From NCBI RefSeq assembly GCF_963677125.1, contig NZ_OY781882.1, forward strand, positions 1,372,501 to 1,436,500: a stretch of DNA of 64,000 bases, written 5' to 3'. Positions within the stretch are counted from its first letter, which is position 1; the number at the start of each line of letters is the position of its first letter. The position numbers and the translations under genes were made by a program. This DNA comes from an uncultured Desulfobacter sp. Lineage in GTDB: Bacteria > Desulfobacterota > Desulfobacteria > Desulfobacterales > Desulfobacteraceae. Below the pieces are notes generated by a model. It ran no database searches. It was not told the DNA's origin and saw only the letters and a list, made by a program, of their open reading frames with translations. Positions 17,275-26,131 of the stretch are shown here, piece by piece.

Positions 17275-17799
17275 ATGGCCCAATTCAGTGTCAATGCGGA
17301 TCGATTCGACCCGTACAAAAATTTCAAGTTTCGCGTCAAGTGGGATGGAAAATATGTGGCCGGCGTCAGCAAAGTCGGTGCCTTGAAACGGACCACCGAA
17401 GTGGTGGAACATCGCGAAGGAGGCGACCCCAGCAGCAGCCGGAAATCACCGGGCCGGAGCAAATATGAGGCCATTACCCTGGAGCGTGGCGTGACCCACG
17501 ACAAGGAGTTTGAACAGTGGGCCAACAAGATCTGGAATTATGGATCCGGACTGGGGGCCGAGGTCTCTTTGAAGGATTTTCGTAAGGACATCATCATTGA
17601 GCTGTACAATGAGGCTGGTCAACTCGTCATGAGCTATAAGGTTTATCGGTGCTGGGCCTCCGAATATCAGGCCCTGCCCGATTTGGATGCCAATGCCAAC
17701 GCCGTGGCCATCCAGACCCTTAAATTAGAAAACGAGGGCTGGGAACGTGACTATGAGGTTGCAGAACCGGCTGAGGAAAGCTATACGGAGCCCCAATAA
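17275..17799 (+). CDS. Contractile injection system inner tube protein
   Basis: 174 residues, T4 gp19-like tube protein (Afp1/5, Pvc1/5 type). Diagnostic features are DPYKNFKFRVKWDGKYVAGVSKVGALKRTTEVVEHREGG-type strands near the N terminus and KLENEGWERDYEV near the C terminus, conserved in this family. The start ATG 17275 is supported by AAGGAGAAGG; upstream codons in the frame lie in the sheath gene end and the duplication. Hexamers stack into the rigid tube through which cargo passes. It lies 25 bp after the sheath gene, the expected order. Confidence 0.95.
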   Translation: MAQFSVNADRFDPYKNFKFRVKWDGKYVAGVSKVGALKRTTEVVEHREGGDPSSSRKSPGRSKYEAITLERGVTHDKEFEQWANKIWNYGSGLGAEVSLKDFRKDIIIELYNEAGQLVMSYKVYRCWASEYQALPDLDANANAVAIQTLKLENEGWERDYEVAEPAEESYTEPQ

Positions 17800-17802
17800 G
17801 CC

Positions 17803-18549
17803 ATGTCTGCATTGTCTGGACATGAACTTTTCCGGATATGGGAAGCGGGCCGGAGCATCCCCCCCTATCACCGGGCCCTGCTGCTTGTTGCCGCCGGAGA
17901 GAATACAACCGTGGAAGATATTGCCGCGCTGCCTGTCGGTATGCGTGACACAAGGCTCCTGGCACTCCGGGAAGGGATCTTTGGCCCCAAGATGCGCTGT
18001 CTGGCCGATTGCCCTGCCTGCCGGGAAATGCTGGAGTTCAGCATAAACACCACCGAACTGCGGGCCTCGGCCGGCGATTTGCCTTCGGAAGCGCTGCAAC
18101 TGGAGATGGACGGCTACACCGTGGAGTTTCGTGTGCCCACCAGCCGCGATCTCATCTCCCTGTATGATCAAGAAAAAAGTCAAAAAAGAAATAGCCGAAC
18201 GTTGCAGCACCAATTGCTGCAGCGCTGCCTGTTAAGTGCCGGGTGCGGCAGCGGCCAGATCCCTTTTGAGAATTTGCCAAGCCAGGTGTGCGAGGCGGTC
18301 ATTGCCCGGATCGAAGCAGCTGATCCCAACGCGGACATTCAGCTGGCGCTGAGCTGCCCGGCCTGTGCGCACCGCTGGCAGGCCCTGTTTGACATTGTTT
18401 CCTACTTTTGGAATGAAATCCATAATTGGGCCCTCGGTCTTGTAAGAGATGTGCATGTCCTGGCCTCAACCTACGGCTGGCACGAAGCCGATATCCTGGC
18501 CATGAGTCCGTTTCGCCGCAACCTCTATCTGGAGTTGATTGGAACGTGA
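17803..18549 (+). CDS. T4-type baseplate hub assembly chaperone-like protein with zinc ribbon
   Basis: 248 residues. It resembles the T4 gp26/gp51-like 'baseplate hub assembly' family found in injection-system operons. Two CxxC pairs (CLADCPACREM near residue 70 and LSCPACAHRW near 190) form a split zinc ribbon. The C terminus (YGWHEADILAMSPFRRNLYLELI) is the conserved helical end typical of phage baseplate/tail-assembly chaperones, which commonly carry the W-x-x-x-[DE]-[IV] helix. It probably acts in baseplate assembly rather than in the mature particle. It begins 3 bp after the tube gene and overlaps the next gene by four bases. Confidence 0.7.
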   Translation: MSALSGHELFRIWEAGRSIPPYHRALLLVAAGENTTVEDIAALPVGMRDTRLLALREGIFGPKMRCLADCPACREMLEFSINTTELRASAGDLPSEALQLEMDGYTVEFRVPTSRDLISLYDQEKSQKRNSRTLQHQLLQRCLLSAGCGSGQIPFENLPSQVCEAVIARIEAADPNADIQLALSCPACAHRWQALFDIVSYFWNEIHNWALGLVRDVHVLASTYGWHEADILAMSPFRRNLYLELIGT

Positions 18550-19367
18550 GCAATTTTTTCACCCATCTTATCAGCCGCAGTTTTGGGCACGAACAAGCAG
18601 CGCCGGTGGTGCGCCCATGCCCCCCCAGCCTGTTCGAATCCCGGCCAACCCAAGACATAGGGCTGTTTCTTGATGCTGAGCAGCCTGATTTTTTAAAACA
18701 AACACTCACAACAGACAGCTACGGCGCTTCATCTCCCCCACCGGTAAGCCATCGTCCCTCTGCGCCCCCTGTGAAACGAGATACCAGATCCCAAAGGTTA
18801 AACACGTTTAAGTATTTACCACATGATAACGACCATGCCGCCGATACCATGGCAGGCAAAACCGTATCCACGGAATCAAAAGCAAAAGCGGTTATAGCAG
18901 CCCCAACACCAAGTTCTCCAAAACAAGCAACACAGCCAATGCGGCTACCTGCTGCGCCCGCTGCTGAAGTGGACAGGCAGCGGCCCCCGGCAGCAGACAA
19001 GCTTGAAGGACAATCTATACCCAAAACATCAGAGTTTCCCCCGGCCCCCGATTTGCCGAAAACGAAGCTACCCCCAGCCATGGATGCCCCAGATGCTGAG
19101 GTGAAACCGGAATGGACGCCAAATAGACCGAGACAATTTCCTCGCAAATTTCCAAGGGAACACAAAACGATTCAGATGCCGGGCAGTTCCCATCCGTTGT
19201 CGGCACCTTCCGAGCCGGCCCAGCCCACCATCCAGGTCACCATCGGCCGGGTTGAGGTGCGGGCAGTGACACCACCCGCCCCACCGGCAAAGCCCCCAAG
19301 ACCGGCACCCGCGCCTTCACTGGCCTTGGACGATTACCTCAAGCAGCGCCGGGAGGGCAGACGATGA
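18546..19367 (+). CDS. Proline-rich protein of the injection-system operon
   Basis: 273 residues, unassigned. The first 60 residues (SNFFTHLISRSFG, LFESRP, DIGLFLD) look folded or helical. The rest is low complexity, rich in Pro, Ala, Ser and Lys, and probably disordered. It ends with a conserved-looking short segment (IQVTIGRVEVRAV and LALDDYLKQRREGRR). The C-terminal beta-strand plus basic helix pattern is commonly seen in small eCIS operon proteins. The start GTG 18546 overlaps the preceding TGA. It could be a linker, an assembly factor or the missing tape measure; the sequence does not decide. Confidence 0.65.
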   Translation: MSNFFTHLISRSFGHEQAAPVVRPCPPSLFESRPTQDIGLFLDAEQPDFLKQTLTTDSYGASSPPPVSHRPSAPPVKRDTRSQRLNTFKYLPHDNDHAADTMAGKTVSTESKAKAVIAAPTPSSPKQATQPMRLPAAPAAEVDRQRPPAADKLEGQSIPKTSEFPPAPDLPKTKLPPAMDAPDAEVKPEWTPNRPRQFPRKFPREHKTIQMPGSSHPLSAPSEPAQPTIQVTIGRVEVRAVTPPAPPAKPPRPAPAPSLALDDYLKQRREGRR

Positions 19368-20665
19368 GTAACCATTTGGCCATAGCAACGGTTACGACTG
19401 CACTATCCCAGCTCATTGACAATGCGGCCAATGCGCCCGACGGAGTCAGCGGTGTTAACGTGGAAACCGGCCGCCCCAATACATCTACCATTTCAGGCAA
19501 CAATATCTATCTCTTTCTTTATCAGGTGGTACCCAATGGGACGATGCGCAACAATCAGCTTCCCACACGCTCAGCCAACGGACGGCTGGTGCAACGCCCC
19601 ACAGTGGCACTGGACCTTCATTACCTGATCGCCTTTCACTGCAGTACGGAACTGGTGGGACAAATGATGCTCGGTGCCGTGGTCCGCGACCTGAACGCCA
19701 CCCCGGTACTTACAAAAGGAATGATTGAGGATGCAGCCACCAGTCTCAATACTACGTTCCAGGTCGAATCAAACCTGGCAGAATCGGTGGAGCAGGTAAA
19801 ATTCACCCCCATTCCTATCTCTTTGGAAGAGCTGTCCAAACTCTGGTCCATCTTTTTTCAAACCCCCTATGCCCTCTCCGTAGCTTACCAGGCATCGGTG
19901 GTTCTGATCGAAGCCGAGGAAAAACCCAGACCGTCCCTGCCGGTTTTGCAGCGGGGCAAGAGTGATCAAGGCGTTGATCTGTTGCTTGGCCCCTTTCCCC
20001 TGTTGCAAACGGCCTATTACGGCATGAAGGAGGATGTGCTACTGACCGTGCGTCCCCCTTCATTTCCTGCTGCGCAATTGGGCCGCGCCGTGATCCTTTC
20101 GGGCCGGAACCTCAAGGGGACGGATATCTTCCTGCGGTTTCGCCACTCACGGTCTGACCTGCGCAACAGTCAGGATAAAGCACTAATCAATGAAATCCCG
20201 ATAACGGCTGAAAATCAATCTCCCACGGAACTCAAGGTCTTGCTGCCCGAACCGGATACCACCAATACAGCACAAACAGACTGGGCACCAGGCGTCTATA
20301 CGGCAACCCTTGTCAAACCCTCGTCAACAGGGGAACGTGACATCACCAGCAATGGCCTGCCCATCGCCCTTGCGCCCACCATTACCAATATTGAGGTGCA
20401 GTCAGCCACCATTATTACCACCTGCCAACCTCGGGTACACAACGGGCAGCAGGTAGTTCTGCTTTTGGCCGATAAGGAAATTGAGGGAAAAATCGATACA
20501 ACAGATGCGGACAAAGTGGTTTTCAATACCTCTGGGCTCCCATCGATGCAGGGGGAACAGGTCCGTCTACGGGTGGACGGCATTGAGAGTATGCCCTTCA
20601 AACGGGCGGATACGCCGCCTCCGCTATTCGAATTTGACTCAAAGCAAAGGGTGCCCCTATCATGA
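19364..20665 (+). CDS. DUF4255 (Afp16/Pvc16-like) tail terminator protein
   Basis: 433 residues. Residues 1-190 match the DUF4255/Pvc16 N-terminal family (ATVTTALSQLID, INLYLFLYQV-type NNIYLFLYQVVPNG, LDLHYLIAFHC, RDLNATPVL). In Afp and PVC this protein caps the tube and sheath at the membrane-distal end. The remaining 240 residues contain two Ig/TIG-like segments (AVILSGRNLKGTDIFLRF and APTITNIEVQSATI), an extension often seen in eCIS versions. The gene overlaps its neighbours by four bases on both sides. Confidence 0.85.
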   Translation: MSNHLAIATVTTALSQLIDNAANAPDGVSGVNVETGRPNTSTISGNNIYLFLYQVVPNGTMRNNQLPTRSANGRLVQRPTVALDLHYLIAFHCSTELVGQMMLGAVVRDLNATPVLTKGMIEDAATSLNTTFQVESNLAESVEQVKFTPIPISLEELSKLWSIFFQTPYALSVAYQASVVLIEAEEKPRPSLPVLQRGKSDQGVDLLLGPFPLLQTAYYGMKEDVLLTVRPPSFPAAQLGRAVILSGRNLKGTDIFLRFRHSRSDLRNSQDKALINEIPITAENQSPTELKVLLPEPDTTNTAQTDWAPGVYTATLVKPSSTGERDITSNGLPIALAPTITNIEVQSATIITTCQPRVHNGQQVVLLLADKEIEGKIDTTDADKVVFNTSGLPSMQGEQVRLRVDGIESMPFKRADTPPPLFEFDSKQRVPLS

Positions 20666-22731
20666 GCGATCCGGCACAGTGGCAGGCAAACAATGACCGC
20701 TACCTTGGCGCGGCCTTGCATTGGCTGCGGCTGGCGTTGTTGCAGATGGCCAGGCAAAATGCCGCCGAGCCGTCCATGGAGGCGAGCCACCTTGGGTTAG
20801 CGCGGGAAAAAGAGAGAAACGAGGAGATAGCCAAGGCTGCGGCAATCATGACGGAAGCAGCGTCCGCAGCGCCGCCGCCGGCCCTGATAATTCTTGCCCG
20901 GCGTATGGGGCTTTCCACCTTTGAACAGGAGATGCTGCTCCTCTGTGCGGCCATGGAGTTCGACACCCGCATCCCCGGACTCTGCGCCCAGGCCCAGGGG
21001 GATGCAGCCAAACCATACCCCACCTTTGCCCTGGCCCTGGCCCTTTTTGACCAGCCGGGCTGGGAGGCGCTCTCCCCCGAGCGCCCCTTGCGCTACTGGC
21101 GATTGATCGAAATCAGTCAACCGCCGGCCACCCCGCTTATCCAGAGCGTGCTGCGAGCCGATGAACGAATCGTACATTACCTTAAGGGATTGAACCAGCT
21201 GGATGATCGGTTGACCGTGTATCTGAGTCCTTTTGCTCTGTCCGGGGAAGAGATGAGCTTCCTGTCCGAAGCCCAGCAGGCCACGGTCGAATCCATGGTA
21301 TTCGCATTCAAGGCAGGGGCAACATTAGGGCGACCACCGGTGTTGCAACTGCTGGGTATGGATGGACTGTCAAAACAGCAGGTGGCCCTCCAGCTCTTCT
21401 CCCGGGTGGGGGTGCAGGGATTGCGGCTCCCCGGGGAACTGCTGCCCGCCAATGCAGGCGAACTGGAGAGCCTGGCCCGGCTCTGGCAGCGGGAAGGGAT
21501 GCTGCTGCCCCTGGCTCTGTATCTCGATGCCCAGGAACTGGATGAAGGCCAAGGGTCAGCCGAGACCCCGCTGCACTTGGGCCGGTTCATTGAACGCTGC
21601 GGGCTCCCGGTTCTGATGGCAACCCGGGAACCCCGTGCCGGCCTGGGCATTGACGCTCCATCTTTTGTCATCGAAAAGCCCCTGCCCATGGAACAGGCGG
21701 CTGTATGGGAGACCGTGCTCAATGGAGAGGCAGGCGCCCTTCCCCAACAGCTGGCCGGCCAGTTCAATCTCAACCTGCCCGCCATCCACCAGATCGCTTC
21801 AGCTATTAATCTGAACAGCCAGAATCCCACATCCCAGGCTGAGCGGCTCTGGCAGGCCTGCCTCTGCCGCACCCGGCCAACCCTGGACAGGCTGGCCCAG
21901 CGCATTGAGTGCAAGGCCGACTGGAACCAGCTGGTGCTGCCCGAAGAGGCGTATAAGCGATTGCAGGAAATCGCGGCCCAGGTACGGCAGCGCAGTCAGG
22001 TCTATGATGGCTGGGGTTTTCGCCGCCGGATGAGCCGCGGCCTGGGCATCAGCGCCCTCTTTGCCGGGGAGAGTGGTACGGGCAAGACCATGGCCGCAGA
22101 GGTGCTGGCAGGCGAACTGCAGCTGGACCTCTACCGTATCGATCTGTCCGCCGTGGTAAGCAAATATATCGGCGAGACCGAAAAGAACCTGCGCCGGATC
22201 TTTGATGCGGCCGAGGACGGCGGCGTAATCCTGCTCTTTGATGAGGCCGATGCCCTGTTCGGCAAGCGCAGCGAGGTTAGAGACAGCCACGACCGCTACG
22301 CCAATATTGAGGTCAACTACCTGCTGCAGCGCATGGAGGCCTTTGGCGGTCTGGCCATCCTGGCCACCAACCTGAAAAGCGCCCTGGACCAGGCATTTCT
22401 CCGCCGCCTGCGGTTTATCGTTTCCTTTACCTTCCCCGGCAAGGTCGAACGCAGACAAATCTGGCAGCGCATCTTTCCCGAAAACGATGCGCACGACCAG
22501 CCGGGAACACCGCTGGACAAAATAGACTATGACCACCTGGCCCGCTTCAACCTTACTGGCGGCAGCATCCAAAATGTGGCCCTGAACAGTGCCTTTCTCG
22601 CAGCCCAGACCGGCACCCCGGTGACCATGCCGCTATTGTTTGAGGCGGTGCGCACAGAATTCCGCAAACTGGAAAAACCGGTCAATGAGCGGGATTTCCG
22701 TCCCGAACCGACAGACGGAGGAATCAGATGA
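20662..22731 (+). CDS. AAA+ ATPase of the injection system (Afp15/Pvc15-like)
   Basis: 689 residues. The C-terminal AAA+ domain has Walker A GESGTGKT at residues 469-476, Walker [16 protein letters not shown] at about 523-537 and an arginine-finger/sensor region [12 protein letters not shown]. The N-terminal 400 residues are a divergent ATPase-like region ([24 protein letters not shown]), typical of Afp15-like proteins. In Afp/PVC this ATPase is needed for assembly or loading of cargo and is not a structural part of the particle. It overlaps the upstream and downstream genes by four bases. Confidence 0.9.
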   Translation: MSDPAQWQANNDRYLGAALHWLRLALLQMARQNAAEPSMEASHLGLAREKERNEEIAKAAAIMTEAASAAPPPALIILARRMGLSTFEQEMLLLCAAMEFDTRIPGLCAQAQGDAAKPYPTFALALALFDQPGWEALSPERPLRYWRLIEISQPPATPLIQSVLRADERIVHYLKGLNQLDDRLTVYLSPFALSGEEMSFLSEAQQATVESMVFAFKAGATLGRPPVLQLLGMDGLSKQQVALQLFSRVGVQGLRLPGELLPANAGELESLARLWQREGMLLPLALYLDAQELDEGQGSAETPLHLGRFIERCGLPVLMATREPRAGLGIDAPSFVIEKPLPMEQAAVWETVLNGEAGALPQQLAGQFNLNLPAIHQIASAINLNSQNPTSQAERLWQACLCRTRPTLDRLAQRIECKADWNQLVLPEEAYKRLQEIAAQVRQRSQVYDGWGFRRRMSRGLGISALFAGESGTGKTMAAEVLAGELQLDLYRIDLSAVVSKYIGETEKNLRRIFDAAEDGGVILLFDEADALFGKRSEVRDSHDRYANIEVNYLLQRMEAFGGLAILATNLKSALDQAFLRRLRFIVSFTFPGKVERRQIWQRIFPENDAHDQPGTPLDKIDYDHLARFNLTGGSIQNVALNSAFLAAQTGTPVTMPLLFEAVRTEFRKLEKPVNERDFRPEPTDGGIR

Positions 22732-22985
22732 ATATCAACCTGCATATCGAACGTCTGGTACTGGACGGGCTGGCACTCGGCCCAGGCCAAGGGCGCAAAG
22801 TGCAGGCAGCAGTGGAGGCCGAGATTTCCCGTATGCTGCAGGCGGGGGGAATTGCCGCAGGGATACAGCAAGGTGGAGAGATAGCAAATATCAGGACAAA
22901 ACCGCTGAATATCAATGACAAGGCAGCGCCTCACACCCTGGGAGTTCAGATCGCACAGTCGGTCTACGGAGGGATTGGCAAATGA
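22728..22985 (+). CDS. Small conserved-looking eCIS-operon protein
   Basis: 85 residues (INLHIERLVLDGLALGPGQG at the start, then an amphipathic helix VQAAVEAEISRML and a C-terminal LGVQIAQSVYGGIGK). I do not know a function. Proteins of this size with the LHIERLVLDGL start are found in eCIS operons next to the ATPase and DUF4157 gene. It overlaps the ATPase gene and the effector gene by four bases each, so it is made together with both. A role as cargo adaptor or chaperone is a guess from position. Confidence 0.65.
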   Translation: MNINLHIERLVLDGLALGPGQGRKVQAAVEAEISRMLQAGGIAAGIQQGGEIANIRTKPLNINDKAAPHTLGVQIAQSVYGGIGK

Positions 22986-24943
22986 AACAGATGATGACTC
23001 AGGCTAAAAAGATACCCGATTCATTGTGGTCAGGAGGTGTTCTCCAGCATGCTGCTGTGCAACCCCTGTTCAACCATGAGCCACCCCTGTCGACCTATTC
23101 ATCAACACTGCCACAGCTTCAGGCGAAGCTAAAGATTGGGGAGCCGAATGATCAGTACGAACAGGAGGCTGATCGGATAGCGAACCAGGTGATGCGGATG
23201 CCGGAACAAGAGAATCCTCTTCTGCTCCAATGTCACAGCAAAACTCATTTCATTCAAAAACAAGATGATAACACTGTAAATCAAAACAAAGAACAACAGT
23301 ATCATTCAAAGCTTTCTCTCCAACCCCCTCAGCCAGATATTTTAAGCCTAAAAAAACCATTTTTTGAACGTCAAGTGTATAGTCTCTGGAACGTGGAAGA
23401 TGCAATAGAGGTATGGGAATATAGCTTCGATTTCTTGAAACGATTGGGGCTTAATGATATATTGGCAGGAAAAGCATCAAACCTTTTAGCTCCTTTTGCA
23501 ATTGATGCACAGCTAAAAATTAACAATCCCACATGGTGGGAAATAACAGACCAAGAGCTTCAGACAACTTCACTACTACTTCCGATTCCTCTTTTTGATT
23601 TTTACCCCTATTTTAACAATTGGAGACTACTGCCAGCTCTTCAAGATGAACCACAGGTGCAACGGAAGGCATGTCCAAGACCAAAAAATGATGCAAAAAT
23701 AGGACAAAGTAGAACTGAAACTCATACAGAAAATGCGCAGAAGGTAGCCCCTAATATAATTCAGGATGTGTTGTCCTCTCCGGGGCAACCACTGGATGAA
23801 GCCACGCGCAGCTTTATGGAACCAAGGTTAGGTCATGATTTCAGTCAGGTACGGGTGCATACGGACAGTAAAGCGGCGAAATCGGCGCAGGCATTGAATG
23901 CGAAGGCGTATACGGTGGGGCAAAATGTGATATTTGGTGAGGGGCAGTATGTGCCGGATAGCGAAGAAGGACGGAGGCTTGTGGCGCATGAATTGGTGCA
24001 TGTGGGGCAGCAATGTTTTAAAAATAATACGAGTTCTGTAGTCACGGAAAAACTTCAACGAAGAAAAGACGACAAAAAAACTCCAAGGATGAACATAGGC
24101 CCATTTTACTTAAACTCATACAGCAAAGAGGTTAGCAAAGAAAACGTCGCCGCCATAGTTAACGCACATCTAATCGACTATAGAGAGCAGGTCAAGAGTG
24201 GTGTCAGGGGCTGGTCTGCACCCAAGGAAAAACAAAGTGACGTTTGGTTTTGTATTGCACTTGCCGGTAATCTCGTCTGGGCAGCGACGAGTTTTGTGAA
24301 CCCGATGGCAAGCGGAGCTATCAAAGCCATGTCCATGATTGGGGCAGCGATCGGCTCGGGCACATTGGAAAAAGCGATGAAGGGCGAAGCCAAGGTGGCG
24401 GCAATTAAACCTAAACTTATCAAACAGGTATCAACGTACGTCGATAATTTGAAACGAGATATCACGAGTATTGTGAATAAAATATATGCCTATTACGAGA
24501 ATAGGGATTTAGAGAGTTCTAATGCAGGTTGGATGGATGCAAACCAAAAAACACAAGAACGGCGTGAGGCCGCCTGGAAGATAATTTTTGACAACCAAGT
24601 TGCCCCTTGGGGTAGTTCGACTGCTATTATCACCAATACAACAAACGATATTACAATTATCTGGAGTCACTTTGAACGTCTTTATAAACTGACTATTTTA
24701 TCCATTTACGGGTATCCACGATATAGCGGTCGTGAACTCATGCGTGAAATAGATAAAATCTTCTATATATCGATAGTCCAGTCTGGTGTTGCTGACAGAA
24801 GCATTGCAGTTAAAAAAAGCACTGCAATTAAGAATGATTGGGAATACAAAGTATACGAATTTCCACCGCCTCAAAAAGACATGGACGGAGCGAAAGTCAA
24901 CATTCCTACAGGAAGGAGAATTATACCGATTGAACTTAAATGA
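22982..24943 (+). CDS. DUF4157 candidate effector of the injection system
   Basis: 653 residues. Residues 45-74 (LQAKLKIGEPNDQYEQEADR, then IANQVMRM) are the eCIS cargo-leader motif. Residues 262-345 form the DUF4157 domain with a zincin-like HELVH at 336-340 in RLVAHELVHVGQQ, and the flanking FSQVRVHTD and VIFGEGQY motifs. Residues 80-250 are a low-complexity/unknown insert. Residues 360-653 are a C-terminal domain I cannot assign, with a Gly/Ala-rich hydrophobic stretch at 421-462 followed by helices. The gene is clearly more AT-rich than its neighbours, suggesting an exchangeable cargo gene. Likely loaded into or onto the tube; toxic activity is inferred. Confidence 0.85.
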   Translation: MKQMMTQAKKIPDSLWSGGVLQHAAVQPLFNHEPPLSTYSSTLPQLQAKLKIGEPNDQYEQEADRIANQVMRMPEQENPLLLQCHSKTHFIQKQDDNTVNQNKEQQYHSKLSLQPPQPDILSLKKPFFERQVYSLWNVEDAIEVWEYSFDFLKRLGLNDILAGKASNLLAPFAIDAQLKINNPTWWEITDQELQTTSLLLPIPLFDFYPYFNNWRLLPALQDEPQVQRKACPRPKNDAKIGQSRTETHTENAQKVAPNIIQDVLSSPGQPLDEATRSFMEPRLGHDFSQVRVHTDSKAAKSAQALNAKAYTVGQNVIFGEGQYVPDSEEGRRLVAHELVHVGQQCFKNNTSSVVTEKLQRRKDDKKTPRMNIGPFYLNSYSKEVSKENVAAIVNAHLIDYREQVKSGVRGWSAPKEKQSDVWFCIALAGNLVWAATSFVNPMASGAIKAMSMIGAAIGSGTLEKAMKGEAKVAAIKPKLIKQVSTYVDNLKRDITSIVNKIYAYYENRDLESSNAGWMDANQKTQERREAAWKIIFDNQVAPWGSSTAIITNTTNDITIIWSHFERLYKLTILSIYGYPRYSGRELMREIDKIFYISIVQSGVADRSIAVKKSTAIKNDWEYKVYEFPPPQKDMDGAKVNIPTGRRIIPIELK

Positions 24944-25078
24944 GTTATTTTCATATTGCAGGACATGCCCGCTAAGTTATTGAACGGTACAGACACTTTC
25001 AGCCATCGGAGGTGAAAACATACATGTCTTTTATTAAGCTGAGTACTATCGAGTACAGGGATAGCAACTGAAAGAGAA

Positions 25079-25744
25079 ATGGCAGAGATGATTACCTACC
25101 CCAACACGCCAAAACTCCTAAAAGGCGGCATAATCCTGCTCAACCCGACCACCGGCATCATGCTGCCCAACGGTCTCATTTCGCTGCAGTATAACCCGGA
25201 TACTATCAGCCGCACCCTACAGACCCAAGGGGCTGGTGGTGAAGGCGGTGACCGTTCCGAAGCCTTGCGGATCAAAGGGCCGCCGGTGGAGACCATCAAA
25301 CTCGAGGCGGAACTCGACGCCACCGACCAGCTGGAGGCGTCCGATGGTAAAGCCGTGGAGGTGGGGCTGCACCCCCAGCTGGCCCGGCTGGAGCTACTCC
25401 TTTATCCCAGCAGTGGGCAGTTGCAGGAGAACAACTATCTGGTTCAGTCGGGAAAACTGGAAATCCTGCCCATGGAGGCCCCGCTGACTCTCTTTGTCTG
25501 GAGCAAGCAGCGGACCATGCCGGTTCGAATCACCGAATTCAGTGTTACTGAGGAGGCCTTTGATGCCTCGCTCAACCCCATCCGGGCCAAGATCAGTCTG
25601 GGGCTGAGGGTCCTCAGCGTTGATGACCTGGGATTCAACCACAAAGGCGGTACCCTTTTTATGAATTATTTGAGCAATAAAGAGCAACTGGCCGGACGGG
25701 CACCGGGAGGCACACCCGGTGCAACCGGATTTTCAGGACTTTAA
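25079..25744 (+). CDS. CIS tube/adaptor protein (Afp7 N-terminal-like)
   Basis: 221 residues. The pattern MLPNGLISLQYNPDTISRTL near residue 30 and PVRITEFSVTEEAFDASLNPIRA near 150 are typical of the contractile-injection-system tube-adaptor family, which forms the N-terminal part of Afp7/Pvc7. It joins the inner tube to the spike hub in the baseplate. In Afp7 a LysM domain follows in the same protein; here it is encoded by the next gene. The ribosome site is weak (AGAGA), and ATG 25088 is an alternative start. It follows a 135-bp AT-rich gap after the effector gene. Confidence 0.85.
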   Translation: MAEMITYPNTPKLLKGGIILLNPTTGIMLPNGLISLQYNPDTISRTLQTQGAGGEGGDRSEALRIKGPPVETIKLEAELDATDQLEASDGKAVEVGLHPQLARLELLLYPSSGQLQENNYLVQSGKLEILPMEAPLTLFVWSKQRTMPVRITEFSVTEEAFDASLNPIRAKISLGLRVLSVDDLGFNHKGGTLFMNYLSNKEQLAGRAPGGTPGATGFSGL

Positions 25745-25759
25745 AACAAAGGAGGCACG

Positions 25760-26131
25760 ATGACCGACCCCCGTGCGGCAATGATGCAAATGCTTCAGAC
25801 CGGTGGACTGGCCCCTACCTACGTGGCGGCCAACAGCCGCTACGCCGGCATCGATATCGCAACCCTGGAGACGGCTGAAGGGAGAATCGTGCCCTACTTT
25901 CGGCGCCGCTTCTGTCCCCAGCCTAAAAACTTAGCCCTGCTCAACGAGCACCAGGTGGTCCAGGGTGACCGGCTGGATAATCTGGCAGCACAGTATATCG
26001 GTGATCCCGAGCAGTTCTGGCAGATCTGCGATGCCAACGGGGCCATGCGGCCGGAGGAACTGATCGAACAGACCGGCCGTCGTCTGCGGATCACCTTGCC
26101 CCAGGGCGTGCCCGGAGTCAATAATGTATAA
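25760..26131 (+). CDS. LysM-domain baseplate protein (Afp7 C-terminal-like)
   Basis: 123 residues. The second half is a LysM fold (VVQGDRLDNLAAQYIGDPEQFWQI, DANG, GRRLRITLP). In contractile tails this corresponds to gp53-like or Afp7 LysM domains that clamp the hub to the baseplate wedge rather than bind peptidoglycan. A strong ribosome site (AAAGGAGG) precedes ATG 25760. It overlaps the gpD-like gene by eight bases. The first 45 residues have a conserved Pro/Tyr-rich arm (IVPYFRRRFCPQP). Confidence 0.85.
   Translation: MTDPRAAMMQMLQTGGLAPTYVAANSRYAGIDIATLETAEGRIVPYFRRRFCPQPKNLALLNEHQVVQGDRLDNLAAQYIGDPEQFWQICDANGAMRPEELIEQTGRRLRITLPQGVPGVNNV

Noticed and set aside
16431..17528. 365-codon open frame on the minus strand
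   Set aside because: Fully antisense to the sheath and tube genes, which have clear family matches; it is a high-GC shadow frame.
21177..22572. Long minus-strand frames opposite the AAA+ gene
   Set aside because: They mirror the codon bias of the AAA+ gene and show no protein-like motifs.
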